Below, piece by piece: positions 52,003 to 60,508 of a stretch of 64,000 nt of DNA; within the stretch, counting starts at the first letter, position 1, and each line of letters begins with the position of its first letter. The stretch is taken from positions 62,001 to 126,000 of the forward strand of contig JBJKZD010000004.1 in NCBI GenBank assembly GCA_045560765.1, given 5' to 3'. A program made the position numbers and the translations under genes. The notes below the pieces were generated by a model. The model was not told where the DNA came from and did no database searches. It saw nothing but the letters and a program-made list of their open reading frames with translations. The DNA is from UBA9926 sp913064795 (GTDB taxonomy: Bacteria > Pseudomonadota > Gammaproteobacteria > Pseudomonadales > Azotimanducaceae).

Positions 52003-52355
52003 CGTTGGTTAGGATCGTCTTTCGCTGCATCGCGCAGGAGGTAGAGATCGTCCAGTTTACAGTAACTGCCTTAAAAATTCGTGGGTTTTAAATCACTTGC
52101 GGCGAATGTTCAGTCATTTTTTGGTCCCTGCGTTCAACGGGTTATGCTTTTTTTAATCGTTTCGTCTTGGTGTCTTAACGGGTCATTCCATGAGCACTTG
52201 ATTGATAGATTGATAGATTGATAGATGATTACCTGATTGATAGATGATTACCTGATTGATAGATGATTACTTGATTGATTAACGTAGACCGGTCCTTGCT
52301 CGTGGAAAAAAAAGCGACCACAATCAAGGGCTCTTTTTTACAGGTTGAGGTCGAT
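52003..52355. other. Intergenic region with tandem repeats
   Basis: About 350 bp between the divergent GNAT and MAPEG genes. Most of the 3' half is the tandem repeat listed separately. In the remainder I see a few T-rich stretches but no gene. A frame upstream of the MAPEG start (from 52275) reads through, but the ribosome-binding site points to 52356. Confidence 0.5.
52201..52281. repeat. 8-bp and 19-bp tandem repeats
   Basis: ATTGATAG occurs three times in a row (52201-52224), followed by three copies of ATGATTACCTGATTGATAG (52225-52281), the last with two changes. They share the GATTGATAG core, so the longer unit grew from the shorter. It is in the leader of the MAPEG gene, and 19-bp units without spacers rule out a CRISPR array. 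Confidence 0.9.
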
Positions 52356-52751
52356 ATGGAATTAGTCAGTGCAGTTTCTCTACTTGCCATCCTCCAATTT
52401 TCAGTTTTGGGCCTGCTCGTCGGTCGAGCTCGGGGGAAATACGGAGTTGCTGCGCCCGCGGTGACCGGAGACGAGCACTTCGAGCGCTGGTTCAGGGTTC
52501 ATTACAACACCCTAGAGCGCTTGGCTGTTTTCTTACCCGCACTGTGGCTCTTCGGATATTACGTTGGGCAGTATTATGCCGCGGGACTGGGCTGCATCTA
52601 TTTGATCGGTCGACTCATGTATGCAGCTGCCTACGTCAAAGATCCAGCGAAACGCGGTCTAGGAATGATCGTCAGCGAGTTACCCATCTGGATCATGTTG
52701 ATTGGTGGGTTGATTGCTGTTGCGATTCACTGGGTTCGTGGGCTCGCCTGA
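52356..52751 (+). CDS. MAPEG-family membrane protein
   Basis: A 131-residue protein of the MAPEG superfamily (membrane-associated proteins in eicosanoid and glutathione metabolism), with four hydrophobic helices. FERWFRVHYNTLERLAVFLP carries the family's Arg/Asn/Glu glutathione-binding positions, and IYLIGRLMYAAAYVKDPAKR follows. Bacterial members are glutathione transferases or of unknown role. The ATG at 52356 sits five bases after GAGG. Confidence 0.85.
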   Translation: MELVSAVSLLAILQFSVLGLLVGRARGKYGVAAPAVTGDEHFERWFRVHYNTLERLAVFLPALWLFGYYVGQYYAAGLGCIYLIGRLMYAAAYVKDPAKRGLGMIVSELPIWIMLIGGLIAVAIHWVRGLA

Positions 52752-52870
52752 AGTTAGAAGCGCCTGTATTTTTTCTAGGAATAGGGCTTTGTCTTGGCCG
52801 AAGATCGTGCGCCGTGACTCGGGTCGTGATATAACGTCTTCTCGAAATGAGCCGATTATTTGGAGAAACC

Positions 52871-53743
52871 ATGGCTGCTTTGACCTACCACGCCCCTGAT
52901 TCTATTGATGCTGCAATTGCGCTGCTTGCAGACGCCAGCTCACCGCCAAAAGTGATGTCTGGGGGAACGGATTTGATCATCCAGATGCAGCGCCCTAAGG
53001 CGCCTGATACCTTCGTTGTGGATGTCAAAAAAATACCTGGAATGCGGGAGGCTGAGTGGAGTGACGACGGTCTGACGCTGGGTCCCGCAATGAGCTGCGC
53101 GGAGTTTACAAAGCGCGGAGATATCAAATCAGTCTTCCCGGGTCTGGTGGAGGCGGCTTACTTGATCGGATCAACCCAGGTTCAAGGAAGAGCCAGTTTG
53201 GGAGGCAATCTGTGTAATGCTTCCCCTGCAGCAGATACTATTCCGGCGTTAATGGCCAATCACGCAATCTGCGTTATTCAAGGTCCTGGGGGAACGCGTC
53301 ACGTCCCCGTCGAAGCCTTTGTGACCGGGGTGGGTAAGAATTGTCTCGAAAAAGGTGAATTGCTGGCCGCTTTAATCCTACCAAAGCCCACTCCTGGGAC
53401 CTCAGACGCCTACCTTCGATTTATTCCGAGGACAGAAATGGATATCGCCGTGGCTGGGGCGGCTGTTAGTCTCACCTTAGACCATAAAGGCGTCTGCCAG
53501 CGTGCGCGGGTGGCCATTGGCGCTGTAGCACCGACCGCGATCTTAGTCCCGGAGGCAGAAGAGATTCTGGTGGGGCAACCGATCTCAGATGCTGTGCTTG
53601 AGCGCCTTGCTAAAGCTGCGTCGGATGCTGCCAGCCCCATTACTGATCGGCGAGGCACCGTAGAATTCAGACGCCAAGTCGTTGGTGTGTTAACCAAGCG
53701 CGCGGCTCTGATTGCAGCGGAGCGCGCAGGAGATCAATCATGA
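52871..53743 (+). CDS. Molybdenum hydroxylase FAD subunit (CoxM/XdhB-like)
   Basis: A 290-residue FAD-binding subunit of the xanthine dehydrogenase / CO dehydrogenase family. LTYHAPDSIDAAIALLADAS starts the domain, GGTDLIIQMQ and TQVQGRASLGGNLCNASPAADT are the two FAD loops. It passes electrons from the iron-sulfur subunit to an acceptor. GGAG precedes the ATG at 52871. It overlaps the next gene by 4 bp. The upstream in-frame extension (52847) is unlikely. Confidence 0.9.
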   Translation: MAALTYHAPDSIDAAIALLADASSPPKVMSGGTDLIIQMQRPKAPDTFVVDVKKIPGMREAEWSDDGLTLGPAMSCAEFTKRGDIKSVFPGLVEAAYLIGSTQVQGRASLGGNLCNASPAADTIPALMANHAICVIQGPGGTRHVPVEAFVTGVGKNCLEKGELLAALILPKPTPGTSDAYLRFIPRTEMDIAVAGAAVSLTLDHKGVCQRARVAIGAVAPTAILVPEAEEILVGQPISDAVLERLAKAASDAASPITDRRGTVEFRRQVVGVLTKRAALIAAERAGDQS

Positions 53744-54216
53744 AAACGCATGTCTCAGCAACAGTAAATGGCGATGCCGTTGAGTTTCTCTGTACACCCA
53801 GTGAAACACTGCTGCACGTCCTGCGCAACGAAATCGGGTTGACCGGAACGAAGGAGGGCTGTGGCTCTGGTGACTGTGGTGCCTGTTCAGTAATGCTCGA
53901 TGGTGCGCTCGTTTGCTCATGTTTGGTGCTGGGTGTTGAAGCCGAAGGCAGCCAGATAGAGACTGTCGAGGGCATCGCGCATCAAGATAAATTGCATGTT
54001 ATCCAAGAAAAATTTTTAGAACATGCAGCGCTACAGTGCGGAATTTGTACGCCTGGACTCATTGTTTCAACCAAGGCGCTGCTTGAGGAGAATCCGCAGC
54101 CAACAGAAGAAGAAGCCAGGTACTACCTGGCCGGAAATCTGTGTCGATGTACTGGCTATGACAAAATCATTAAGGCGGTGATGGACGCCGCTGAAGTTAT
54201 GCGACAAGGAGCTTAA
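53740..54216 (+). CDS. Molybdenum hydroxylase 2Fe-2S subunit (CoxS/XdhC-like)
   Basis: A 158-residue iron-sulfur subunit with the plant-type 2Fe-2S cysteines in KEGCGSGDCGACSVMLDG and VCSCL, and the second cluster in LQCGICTPGLIV with NLCRCTGYDKI. It joins the molybdenum and flavin subunits. Spacing of two bases before the large-subunit gene indicates an operon. Confidence 0.93.
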   Translation: MKTHVSATVNGDAVEFLCTPSETLLHVLRNEIGLTGTKEGCGSGDCGACSVMLDGALVCSCLVLGVEAEGSQIETVEGIAHQDKLHVIQEKFLEHAALQCGICTPGLIVSTKALLEENPQPTEEEARYYLAGNLCRCTGYDKIIKAVMDAAEVMRQGA

Positions 54217-54217
54217 G

Positions 54218-56470
54218 ATGAGCGAAGCGCGAGAATATCAACATATTGGGCAGAGAACGATCAGGCCCGATGGTTTCGACAAGGTCACAGGTAAAGCCAA
54301 TTACGGCGCTGATTTATCGCTTCCGGGCATGATCTGGGGTGCGATTCTAAGAAGCCCCCATGCCCATGCTAAAATCACAGCGCTAGATGTCTCCCAAGCG
54401 GAAGCACATCCCGACGTTTTTGCCGTCGCAACCTATCAAGACTTCCCATCAGTGAATGCTGAAGCATTGGCGGCAGGCACTGCCCGTAAGGATTTAGTTG
54501 ACACTGCGGCGAATGTATTAGCGGACACCAAAGTGCTCTACCACGGCCATGCCATTGCAGCGGTGGCCGCTCGAACTGAGGCAGCAGCCGAGGCGGCGCT
54601 CGACCTGATCACGGTTGCCTATGACGTGATGGATCCAGTGTTGACCATCGATGCTGCAATCAAAGATGGAGCCCCGGTATTGCACGACGACATGATGACT
54701 CAAGGTTTGGCGGAGCCTGCTTCGGTCGCGTCAAATATCGCAGCGCGGATGGAACTCAAAAAGGGCGATGTTGCCGTCGGTTTTGCAGATGCGGATGTCA
54801 TTGTAGAGCGCGCTTATGAAACGCCAACGGTCCACCAGGGATATATCGAGCCACATGCGACCACCGTTCGTTTTGATGACAATGGACCCTCTATGATTTG
54901 GTGTCCGACGCAGGGACACTTTGATGTGCGTGCTCGGGTCGCTCAGCTACTGAACATGGAGTTGGGTCAAATTAAAGTCGTTGCCAGCGAAATCGGCGGA
55001 GGTTTTGGCGGTAAAACAACCGTTTATCTTGAGCCCGTTGCCCTCATTTTATCTAAGAAGTCAGGCCGGCCAGTCAAGATGACGATGTCTCGAGAAGACG
55101 TTTTTAGGGCTTCTGGACCCGCTTCAGCGAGCCAAAGCACGGTGAAGATTGGTGCCAAATCCGACGGCACGATCACGGCGATGCAGGCATCCCTTCATTA
55201 TGAGGCGGGCGCTTTTAAGGGCTCCCCGATGGGACCCGGTTGCATGACCATCTTTACCCCTTACGATGTTGAGAATATGTATGTTGAGGGCTTTGATGTT
55301 GTTGTGAACAAGCCCAAAGCGGCTGCCTATCGTGCCCCGGGGGCGCCTCAAGCCGAATTCGCTGCGGAGATGGCAGTGAATGAGCTGGCTTCAAAGCTTG
55401 GTATGGATCCGATCGACTTGAGATTGAAAAATGCGGCAAAAGAGGGCACTCAAACAATCTACGGCCCCAAGCTTAAAACCGTGGGACTCGAAGCCTGTCT
55501 GCTTGCAGCCAAGTCCTCGCCGCATTATCAGTCTGCGCTGAAGGACAATGCGGGTCGCGGTCTTGCTGCTGGGTTTTGGTTTAACGTCGGTGGCCAGTCG
55601 AGCGTGATGATCCACCTAAACCCGGACGGTACCGGATCAATCATTGAGGGCTCACCCGATATTGGTGGGTCTAGGGCATCCATGCAGATGATGGCCGCTG
55701 AGGTTTTAGGGGTGGCGCCGGCAACATTGAACCCGATCGTTGCTGATACCGAGCATGTGGCCTATAACCAAACAACCGGGGGGAGCCGCACTACCTTTGC
55801 CACGGGAATGGCTGTCATTGAGGCCGCTGAAGATATCATCGAACAGCTGAAGGCCAGGGCAGCGGAGCTTTGGAATGTCACGCCAGAGCAGGTCGATTAT
55901 CAAAACGGTATCGCCCTTAACCTTTCTAGTGACGATCATCTTAGCTTGGCAGAGATTTGCGCAAAGGCAGAAAAAACCGGCGGGCAAATCACCGGAAGGG
56001 CCAACATCAACGCCCGGGGAGCGGGTCCTAGCTTTGCGGTTCACCTCTGCGATATTGAGGTGGATCCCGAGACAGGTAAGACGGATGTGCTTCGGTACAC
56101 TGCCATTCAAGACGCTGGCAAAGCGATTCATCCAAGTTACGTGGAAGGGCAGTTTCAGGGCGGGGCGGTGCAGGGCATTGGTTGGGCACTGAATGAGGAA
56201 TATGTCTACAGCGCTGATGGTGTGATGGAAAATGCAGGATTTTTAGATTATCGAATCCCCTTGGCGTCGGATTTGCCCGAGATTGAAACGATTATTGTCG
56301 AAGTTCCGAACAGCTTTCACCCCTTCGGGGTTCGTGGGGTGGGTGAAACCGGGATTGTGCCGCCTCTGGCGGCCGTGGGCACAGCAGTCAGCGAAGCGAT
56401 TGGGTTGCCTGTTACTTCACTACCTTGCTCGCCGCCGAAGCTTCTTAAAATGATCATGGAGCAGGGATAA
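54218..56470 (+). CDS. Molybdenum hydroxylase catalytic subunit (CoxL/XdhA-like), substrate unknown
   Basis: A 750-residue molybdopterin subunit. GKANYGADLSLPGMIWGAIL begins it; EIGGGFGGKTTVYLEPVALI, AYRAPGAPQAEFAAEMAVNE and the last FGVRGVGETGIVPPLAAVGT (active-site glutamate) are family motifs. The AYRAPGAPQ loop lacks the AYRCSFR of form I CO dehydrogenase and the AYRGAGR of form II, so it is not a CO dehydrogenase. It should hydroxylate an aldehyde, purine or other N-heterocycle. Part of the FAD-FeS-Mo operon with a MoaD/ThiS-like gene after it. Confidence 0.9.
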   Translation: MSEAREYQHIGQRTIRPDGFDKVTGKANYGADLSLPGMIWGAILRSPHAHAKITALDVSQAEAHPDVFAVATYQDFPSVNAEALAAGTARKDLVDTAANVLADTKVLYHGHAIAAVAARTEAAAEAALDLITVAYDVMDPVLTIDAAIKDGAPVLHDDMMTQGLAEPASVASNIAARMELKKGDVAVGFADADVIVERAYETPTVHQGYIEPHATTVRFDDNGPSMIWCPTQGHFDVRARVAQLLNMELGQIKVVASEIGGGFGGKTTVYLEPVALILSKKSGRPVKMTMSREDVFRASGPASASQSTVKIGAKSDGTITAMQASLHYEAGAFKGSPMGPGCMTIFTPYDVENMYVEGFDVVVNKPKAAAYRAPGAPQAEFAAEMAVNELASKLGMDPIDLRLKNAAKEGTQTIYGPKLKTVGLEACLLAAKSSPHYQSALKDNAGRGLAAGFWFNVGGQSSVMIHLNPDGTGSIIEGSPDIGGSRASMQMMAAEVLGVAPATLNPIVADTEHVAYNQTTGGSRTTFATGMAVIEAAEDIIEQLKARAAELWNVTPEQVDYQNGIALNLSSDDHLSLAEICAKAEKTGGQITGRANINARGAGPSFAVHLCDIEVDPETGKTDVLRYTAIQDAGKAIHPSYVEGQFQGGAVQGIGWALNEEYVYSADGVMENAGFLDYRIPLASDLPEIETIIVEVPNSFHPFGVRGVGETGIVPPLAAVGTAVSEAIGLPVTSLPCSPPKLLKMIMEQG

Positions 56471-56477
56471 GCCTTCA

Positions 56478-56720
56478 GTGGCCGTTGTTTTTTTCTCTTC
56501 TGAGCTAGAAAACCTCTTTAGCTGCGAGCAGCTACAGGTGACAGCCGTCAACTATCGTGAATTGCTGGTCGAACTGAGGGAGCGGTTACCCAATGTTGCT
56601 GATGCAAACCTTGAGGCCCTCGCGCTGGTCATCGATGGTGAGATCGTTCAGGAACCGTTCCTTGCAACCTTCGATCCCGCTAGCGAACTCCACTTTATCC
56701 AGAAAATTGCAGCAGGCTAA
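56478..56720 (+). CDS. MoaD/ThiS-like beta-grasp protein
   Basis: An 80-residue protein with the ubiquitin-like pattern of MoaD: VVFFSSELENLF, VTAVNYRELLVELRERLPNV and LALVIDGEIVQEPFLATFDP. True MoaD and ThiS end in Gly-Gly for adenylation; this one ends KIAAG, so the penultimate glycine is alanine. It starts at a GTG eight bases after the large subunit and overlaps galM by one base. It may be a dedicated sulfur carrier or a non-conjugating relative. Confidence 0.75.
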   Translation: MAVVFFSSELENLFSCEQLQVTAVNYRELLVELRERLPNVADANLEALALVIDGEIVQEPFLATFDPASELHFIQKIAAG

Positions 56721-57691
56721 TGTCCACGGATCGACTTCAAGTCTACACGCTGACTTCCGATACGGTAGCCCTCGAGATGATCAACTACGGGGCTCGCACC
56801 ACAGCGCTCAAGGTCCTCTCTCACGGTCAGTGGCGTTCTGTCATTCTTGCGCTTCCAGATCACCGGGATTACTGCATTGATAGCGTAAGTCTCGGCGCGA
56901 TGGTGGGTCCAGTTGGCGGCCGCATTGAAAATAGTTATTGCTGCATCGACGAGATGGCAGTCCACTTGGAGCCCAATGATGGGGATCATCAGCTCCATGG
57001 TGGCGAATCCGGGATCGGGCAACTCTATTGGGACGTTGAGGCGTGCGAGCAAGGACTCGATTTTTCTTTGCAATTACCCGAGGGGCACGGCGGATATCCG
57101 GCTGGCTTAGCGTTAACCTGTTCGGTTAGGCTCATCGAAAATGGTTTGTCCTATACGGTTAATGCGCGTTGCACTGCACCAACCTTGGTCAACGTAACCC
57201 AACACAATTACTACTGTCTCGGTCCCGCAGGTAGTCTTCCTGACCATCAGCTATCACTTTATGTCGAAGATGGTTATGAAGTTGATTCTGACCGCGTCGC
57301 CACGTCAACATCCTTTGGACTCCAGCAAGACGGGTTTAAACCCGATTCAGATGCTTTAGTTTCCGATTGGTTGGCGACCCATCGCAGGCGTCTTGCTGAA
57401 CTAGGAGGGTTCGATCATTACTTCTACCGATCGACCTCAGCGATGATTCAAAGCGAGCCTTCAGTCATCGGTTCGCTCACTTACGACGGCTTAACCCTGT
57501 CGATCTCGACGGATCAGCCAGGCGTTCAGGTTTATACCCGGTTTGGTGAAGATGATACTTTGGAAGCGATTTGTCTCGAGCCTCAGGTGGTTCCCAATGC
57601 GATTAACCGGGATTGTCTAGAAGACACGATCTTACGTCCGGAACAGCGCTATCAGTGGCGTAGCATTTTAAAATTTTCAGACCATGACTGA
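56720..57691 (+). CDS. galM: Aldose 1-epimerase (galactose mutarotase)
   Basis: A 323-residue mutarotase that interconverts alpha and beta aldoses. MINYGARTTALKVLS, DHQLHGGESGIGQLYWDVEA (active-site histidine), VNVTQHNYYCLGPAG (second histidine) and GVQVYTRFGEDDTL with the C-terminal catalytic glutamate CLEPQVVPNAIN. It overlaps galK by 8 bp. It follows a molybdenum hydroxylase operon, an unusual neighbour. Confidence 0.92.
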   Translation: MSTDRLQVYTLTSDTVALEMINYGARTTALKVLSHGQWRSVILALPDHRDYCIDSVSLGAMVGPVGGRIENSYCCIDEMAVHLEPNDGDHQLHGGESGIGQLYWDVEACEQGLDFSLQLPEGHGGYPAGLALTCSVRLIENGLSYTVNARCTAPTLVNVTQHNYYCLGPAGSLPDHQLSLYVEDGYEVDSDRVATSTSFGLQQDGFKPDSDALVSDWLATHRRRLAELGGFDHYFYRSTSAMIQSEPSVIGSLTYDGLTLSISTDQPGVQVYTRFGEDDTLEAICLEPQVVPNAINRDCLEDTILRPEQRYQWRSILKFSDHD

Positions 57692-58865
57692 GAGGCCCAT
57701 CGATCACAGCGAAGGGATTACGCAGTTCCGTAGCGTTTTTGGAGCCGATCCAACCCACGTCGCTCACGCACCGGGCAGAATCAATCTGATCGGGGAGCAT
57801 ATTGACTACTGCGGTGGTCTTGTGATGCCCATGACCATCAAGCAGGAAACTCGCGGTTATTACCGCTTTACAGGTCGGTCAGAGGTACGTGTCTTCAGCG
57901 GTCGATTTAACCAGCTCAACGTTATTAACCCCTTGGATGTGATGAGCTTGGCCAGTGGTGTCTGGGGAGACTATGTTCGAGGACTGCTTAGAATCGGCAC
58001 CCATCGACAGTTGGGGAGAGGCTTTGACCTTTGGCTGACGTCGGACCTCAGCAGCGGTGGACTATCAAGTTCTGCTTCGCTTTTGGCGCTCCTTGCGCTG
58101 GTAAATCATCACGCCTTGTCTGACCAAATTGTCGATGACAGCAACGCTAGCTTTCGGCTTACATTAGCGCTTTTATGCCAGCAGGTAGAAAACAACTTTG
58201 TTGGAGTGCCCTCCGGGGTGATGGATCCAGTGAGTATCTTAATGGGAGGTCTTATCAAACTCGACTGTCAAACTCTGAAGTTTGAACGGCTGCGCTCTAT
58301 TCCAGAGACGCACTGTTTGGTGGTAATGGACACCGGTGTGCCGCGTACTTTGGCGGCTTCGGGCTATGCCGAACGAGTGGCAGAGATTGAGCAGATTGAA
58401 GCTCTGAACCCGGCGATTGCGAACCGCCAGCCTCTCGCTCAGTTGGACGCACAAACGGCTGATTTGGTTTTGGAAAATCTTGACGACCCAACGCTGAAGG
58501 CAAGGGCGCGCCACATTTTCACGGAACAAACACGAGTCGAGAAATCCGCTCTAGCCCTGGCGGATCGCGATCTAGTCCAGCTTGGACATCTGATGAATGA
58601 AAGCCATCGATCCCTGTCAGAGGACTACCAAGTCAGTTGTGATGCATTAGATCACATTACCCAGATCAGCAGAGATTCAGGATATGCACTGGGGGCACGC
58701 ATGACGGGCGCAGGCTTTGGTGGCTGCGCAATTGCTTTGGTGCCCAAGGTCGACGCCGATCGCCACAATGCAGCAGTTGAGGAAGCTTATCAATTGCACT
58801 CCAGGCTCAAACCAGCGCTGCTGGTTGCCGAGCCGGGTGGCAGTGCCCACATTGTTGCGATTTAG
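57684..58865 (+). CDS. galK: Galactokinase
   Basis: A 393-residue GHMP kinase making galactose 1-phosphate. The family signature HAPGRINLIGEHIDYCGG, the ATP loop SSGGLSSSASLLALLALV and the C-terminal MTGAGFGGCAIALVPK are clear. VPSGVMDPVSILMG holds the catalytic aspartate. galT and galE are not in the window. It ends four bases into the convergent HAD gene. Confidence 0.93.
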   Translation: MTERPIDHSEGITQFRSVFGADPTHVAHAPGRINLIGEHIDYCGGLVMPMTIKQETRGYYRFTGRSEVRVFSGRFNQLNVINPLDVMSLASGVWGDYVRGLLRIGTHRQLGRGFDLWLTSDLSSGGLSSSASLLALLALVNHHALSDQIVDDSNASFRLTLALLCQQVENNFVGVPSGVMDPVSILMGGLIKLDCQTLKFERLRSIPETHCLVVMDTGVPRTLAASGYAERVAEIEQIEALNPAIANRQPLAQLDAQTADLVLENLDDPTLKARARHIFTEQTRVEKSALALADRDLVQLGHLMNESHRSLSEDYQVSCDALDHITQISRDSGYALGARMTGAGFGGCAIALVPKVDADRHNAAVEEAYQLHSRLKPALLVAEPGGSAHIVAI

Positions 58866-59515
58866 TCACCAATATCGGAAAAATCAAGGTCGAGCGCCTT
58901 ACCCAAGTCATTTAATGCCTGAGCCTCGCCAAGGACTTTAATCGTGCGCATGCCCATGGCTTTCGCAGGTTTTAGGTTAATCCCTAGGTCGTCGATGAAC
59001 AGCGCCTCGTTGGGATCGATTTCCATTGCTTCACAGGCCAATTGGTAAATCTTGGGGTCTGGCTTTCGCACCCCGATCACACTGGACTCAATGACAACGT
59101 CAAACAGTGCCATCACATTTGCAACGGCCTCAGCCTTAACCAAAGACCTCGCCATTCCAGCGCCTTGACCCGATTTCACGTTGTTGGTGATGCAACCAAC
59201 AGCAAAGCTTTGTTTGATCCGTCGCAACGCCGCAACCATTTTGGGACGAATATCACCTGACAATAATGCCAAGACAGCTTTGCCAGGTATCTCATGACCT
59301 TTTTCCCTCGATTCGGATGCAAAGGCAGCATCAAAGGCATCAACGCTCATCTTGCTGCTCTCGAACTGGGCCCAGGCATTGGTGTCAGGGTTGGTCGAGT
59401 TAATTGAGCGGATAAAGTCGTGGGGAATTCCTTGCTCGACTTCAAAACGGTTGAAGGCTTCGAATGGGCTGCTGGTTAAAACGCCGCCAAAATCCCAAAG
59501 TACAGCTTTAATCAT
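58862..59515 (-). CDS. HAD-IA hydrolase
   Basis: A 217-residue HAD-family protein. Motif I is LWDFGGVLTSSP, in which a Gly replaces the usual second Asp, as in the N-terminal phosphatase-like domains of soluble epoxide hydrolase and ACAD10. GCITNNVKSG is motif II, VRKPDPKIYQLACEA motif III, and LFIDDLGINLKPAKAMGM motif IV. The activity may be weak or altered. It lies 32 bp downstream of lpxA on the same strand. Confidence 0.85.
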   Translation of the reverse strand: MIKAVLWDFGGVLTSSPFEAFNRFEVEQGIPHDFIRSINSTNPDTNAWAQFESSKMSVDAFDAAFASESREKGHEIPGKAVLALLSGDIRPKMVAALRRIKQSFAVGCITNNVKSGQGAGMARSLVKAEAVANVMALFDVVIESSVIGVRKPDPKIYQLACEAMEIDPNEALFIDDLGINLKPAKAMGMRTIKVLGEAQALNDLGKALDLDFSDIGD

Positions 59516-59547
59516 TGAATCTCCTTAGCCGCAGAATAGCGGGAGCA

Positions 59548-60357
59548 CTATCCGACATTTAACTCAAATGTCGATGAGTCGGGCCGAGCCAGACCACGCT
59601 GGGAACTGGCGATCGCGGCCAACATCTCATCAATGTGCGATGAGTCTGGGAATTCTTTTCTGACTTCGTTCACAGCGTCGTCTAAACGTAATTCCCGTGA
59701 AAACAGAATTCTGAATGCCTTGCGGACTTCATGGATCGCCTTGGATTCAAAGCCAGCGCGTTCCAGTCCAATCTTATTGACCACTCGCATGTGAGCAGGG
59801 TGTCCCTCGGCGATCGTATAAGGCAGCACATCTTGTACGACCCGCGCCATGCCGGCAATCATGGCGACCCTACCGACTTGGCAGAATTGATGAACCGCCG
59901 CGAGGCCGCCTATGTTGGCGTAATCGCCAACGGAGACGTGTCCCCCAAGGGTTGCGCTGTGACTCATAATGACATGATCGCCAACCGTACAATTGTGAGC
60001 AACGTGAGCATGGGCTAGGAGTGCGCAATCGTTGCCGATGACCGTGGAACTTCCATCCTCTGTGCCGCTGTGAACTGAGACAAATTCACGAAAAATATTG
60101 CGGTGCCCGACTTTCGTGTAGGTGGCCGCAGTGGCTTCGTGTTTAAGGTCCTGGGAGGCGATGCCCAGTGTCACAAAAGGATAGACCGTGCAGTCCTCGC
60201 CGATGGCTGTATGGCCGTCAACGACGACGTGACTGATCAGACGCGTCCGAGGGGCAATCTGAACATGCTCGCCAACAGTGCAAAATGGCCCAATCATACA
60301 GTCGGCACCAATTTTAGCGTTCGGATGAACGACAGCGAGTGGGCTTATGTCGGGCAT
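59548..60357 (-). CDS. lpxA: LpxA, UDP-GlcNAc O-acyltransferase
   Basis: A 269-residue left-handed beta-helix acyltransferase, first step of lipid A synthesis. Hexapeptide repeats run through PNAKIGADCMIGPFCTVGEH and later; LLAHAHVAHNCTVGDHVIMS contains the catalytic histidine, and GGLAAVHQFCQVGRVAMIAG and the C-terminal helices follow. GGAG precedes the ATG at 60357; the upstream in-frame ATG at 60420 is not used by homologues. It is divergent from fabA rather than in lpxD-fabZ-lpxA. Confidence 0.94.
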   Translation of the reverse strand: MPDISPLAVVHPNAKIGADCMIGPFCTVGEHVQIAPRTRLISHVVVDGHTAIGEDCTVYPFVTLGIASQDLKHEATAATYTKVGHRNIFREFVSVHSGTEDGSSTVIGNDCALLAHAHVAHNCTVGDHVIMSHSATLGGHVSVGDYANIGGLAAVHQFCQVGRVAMIAGMARVVQDVLPYTIAEGHPAHMRVVNKIGLERAGFESKAIHEVRKAFRILFSRELRLDDAVNEVRKEFPDSSHIDEMLAAIASSQRGLARPDSSTFELNVG

Positions 60358-60460
60358 AAGTAGCTCCAGAGGTTGCAATGTGGAAAGTGGGTTCGGCGCA
60401 TTCGTACAGCAAATTTCCATATTGTCCCCCAGATGTCAAAGTTTTATTCCTTTTCTTCGA

Positions 60461-60469
60461 TGCTATACT
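60461..60469 (+). promoter_or_regulatory. Extended -10 promoter of fabA
   Basis: TGCTATACT is a TGn-extended -10 element 40 bp before fabA. There is no clear -35, but extended -10 promoters need none. FadR or FabR sites could not be recognised by eye. Confidence 0.55.
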
Positions 60470-60487
60470 CGCTCCACTTAACAACTG

Positions 60488-60508
60488 CGTGGTTTCCCCA
60501 CGATTTTT
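60488..60508 (+). promoter_or_regulatory. Hairpin plus T-run in the fabA leader
   Basis: CGTGG-TTTCC-CCACG (60488-60502) is followed by ATTTTT and then, at 60509, the fabA ATG. The T-run directly after a stem has the look of an intrinsic terminator or attenuator, and the stem also masks the position where a ribosome-binding site would be; none is visible. Confidence 0.5.

Noticed and set aside
52201..52281. Possible CRISPR array
   Set aside because: Units are 8 and 19 bp with no unique spacers, and there are no cas genes.
53740..56470. Carbon monoxide dehydrogenase
   Set aside because: The large subunit lacks both AYRCSFR and AYRGAGR active-site loops, so only the broader molybdenum hydroxylase family is supported.
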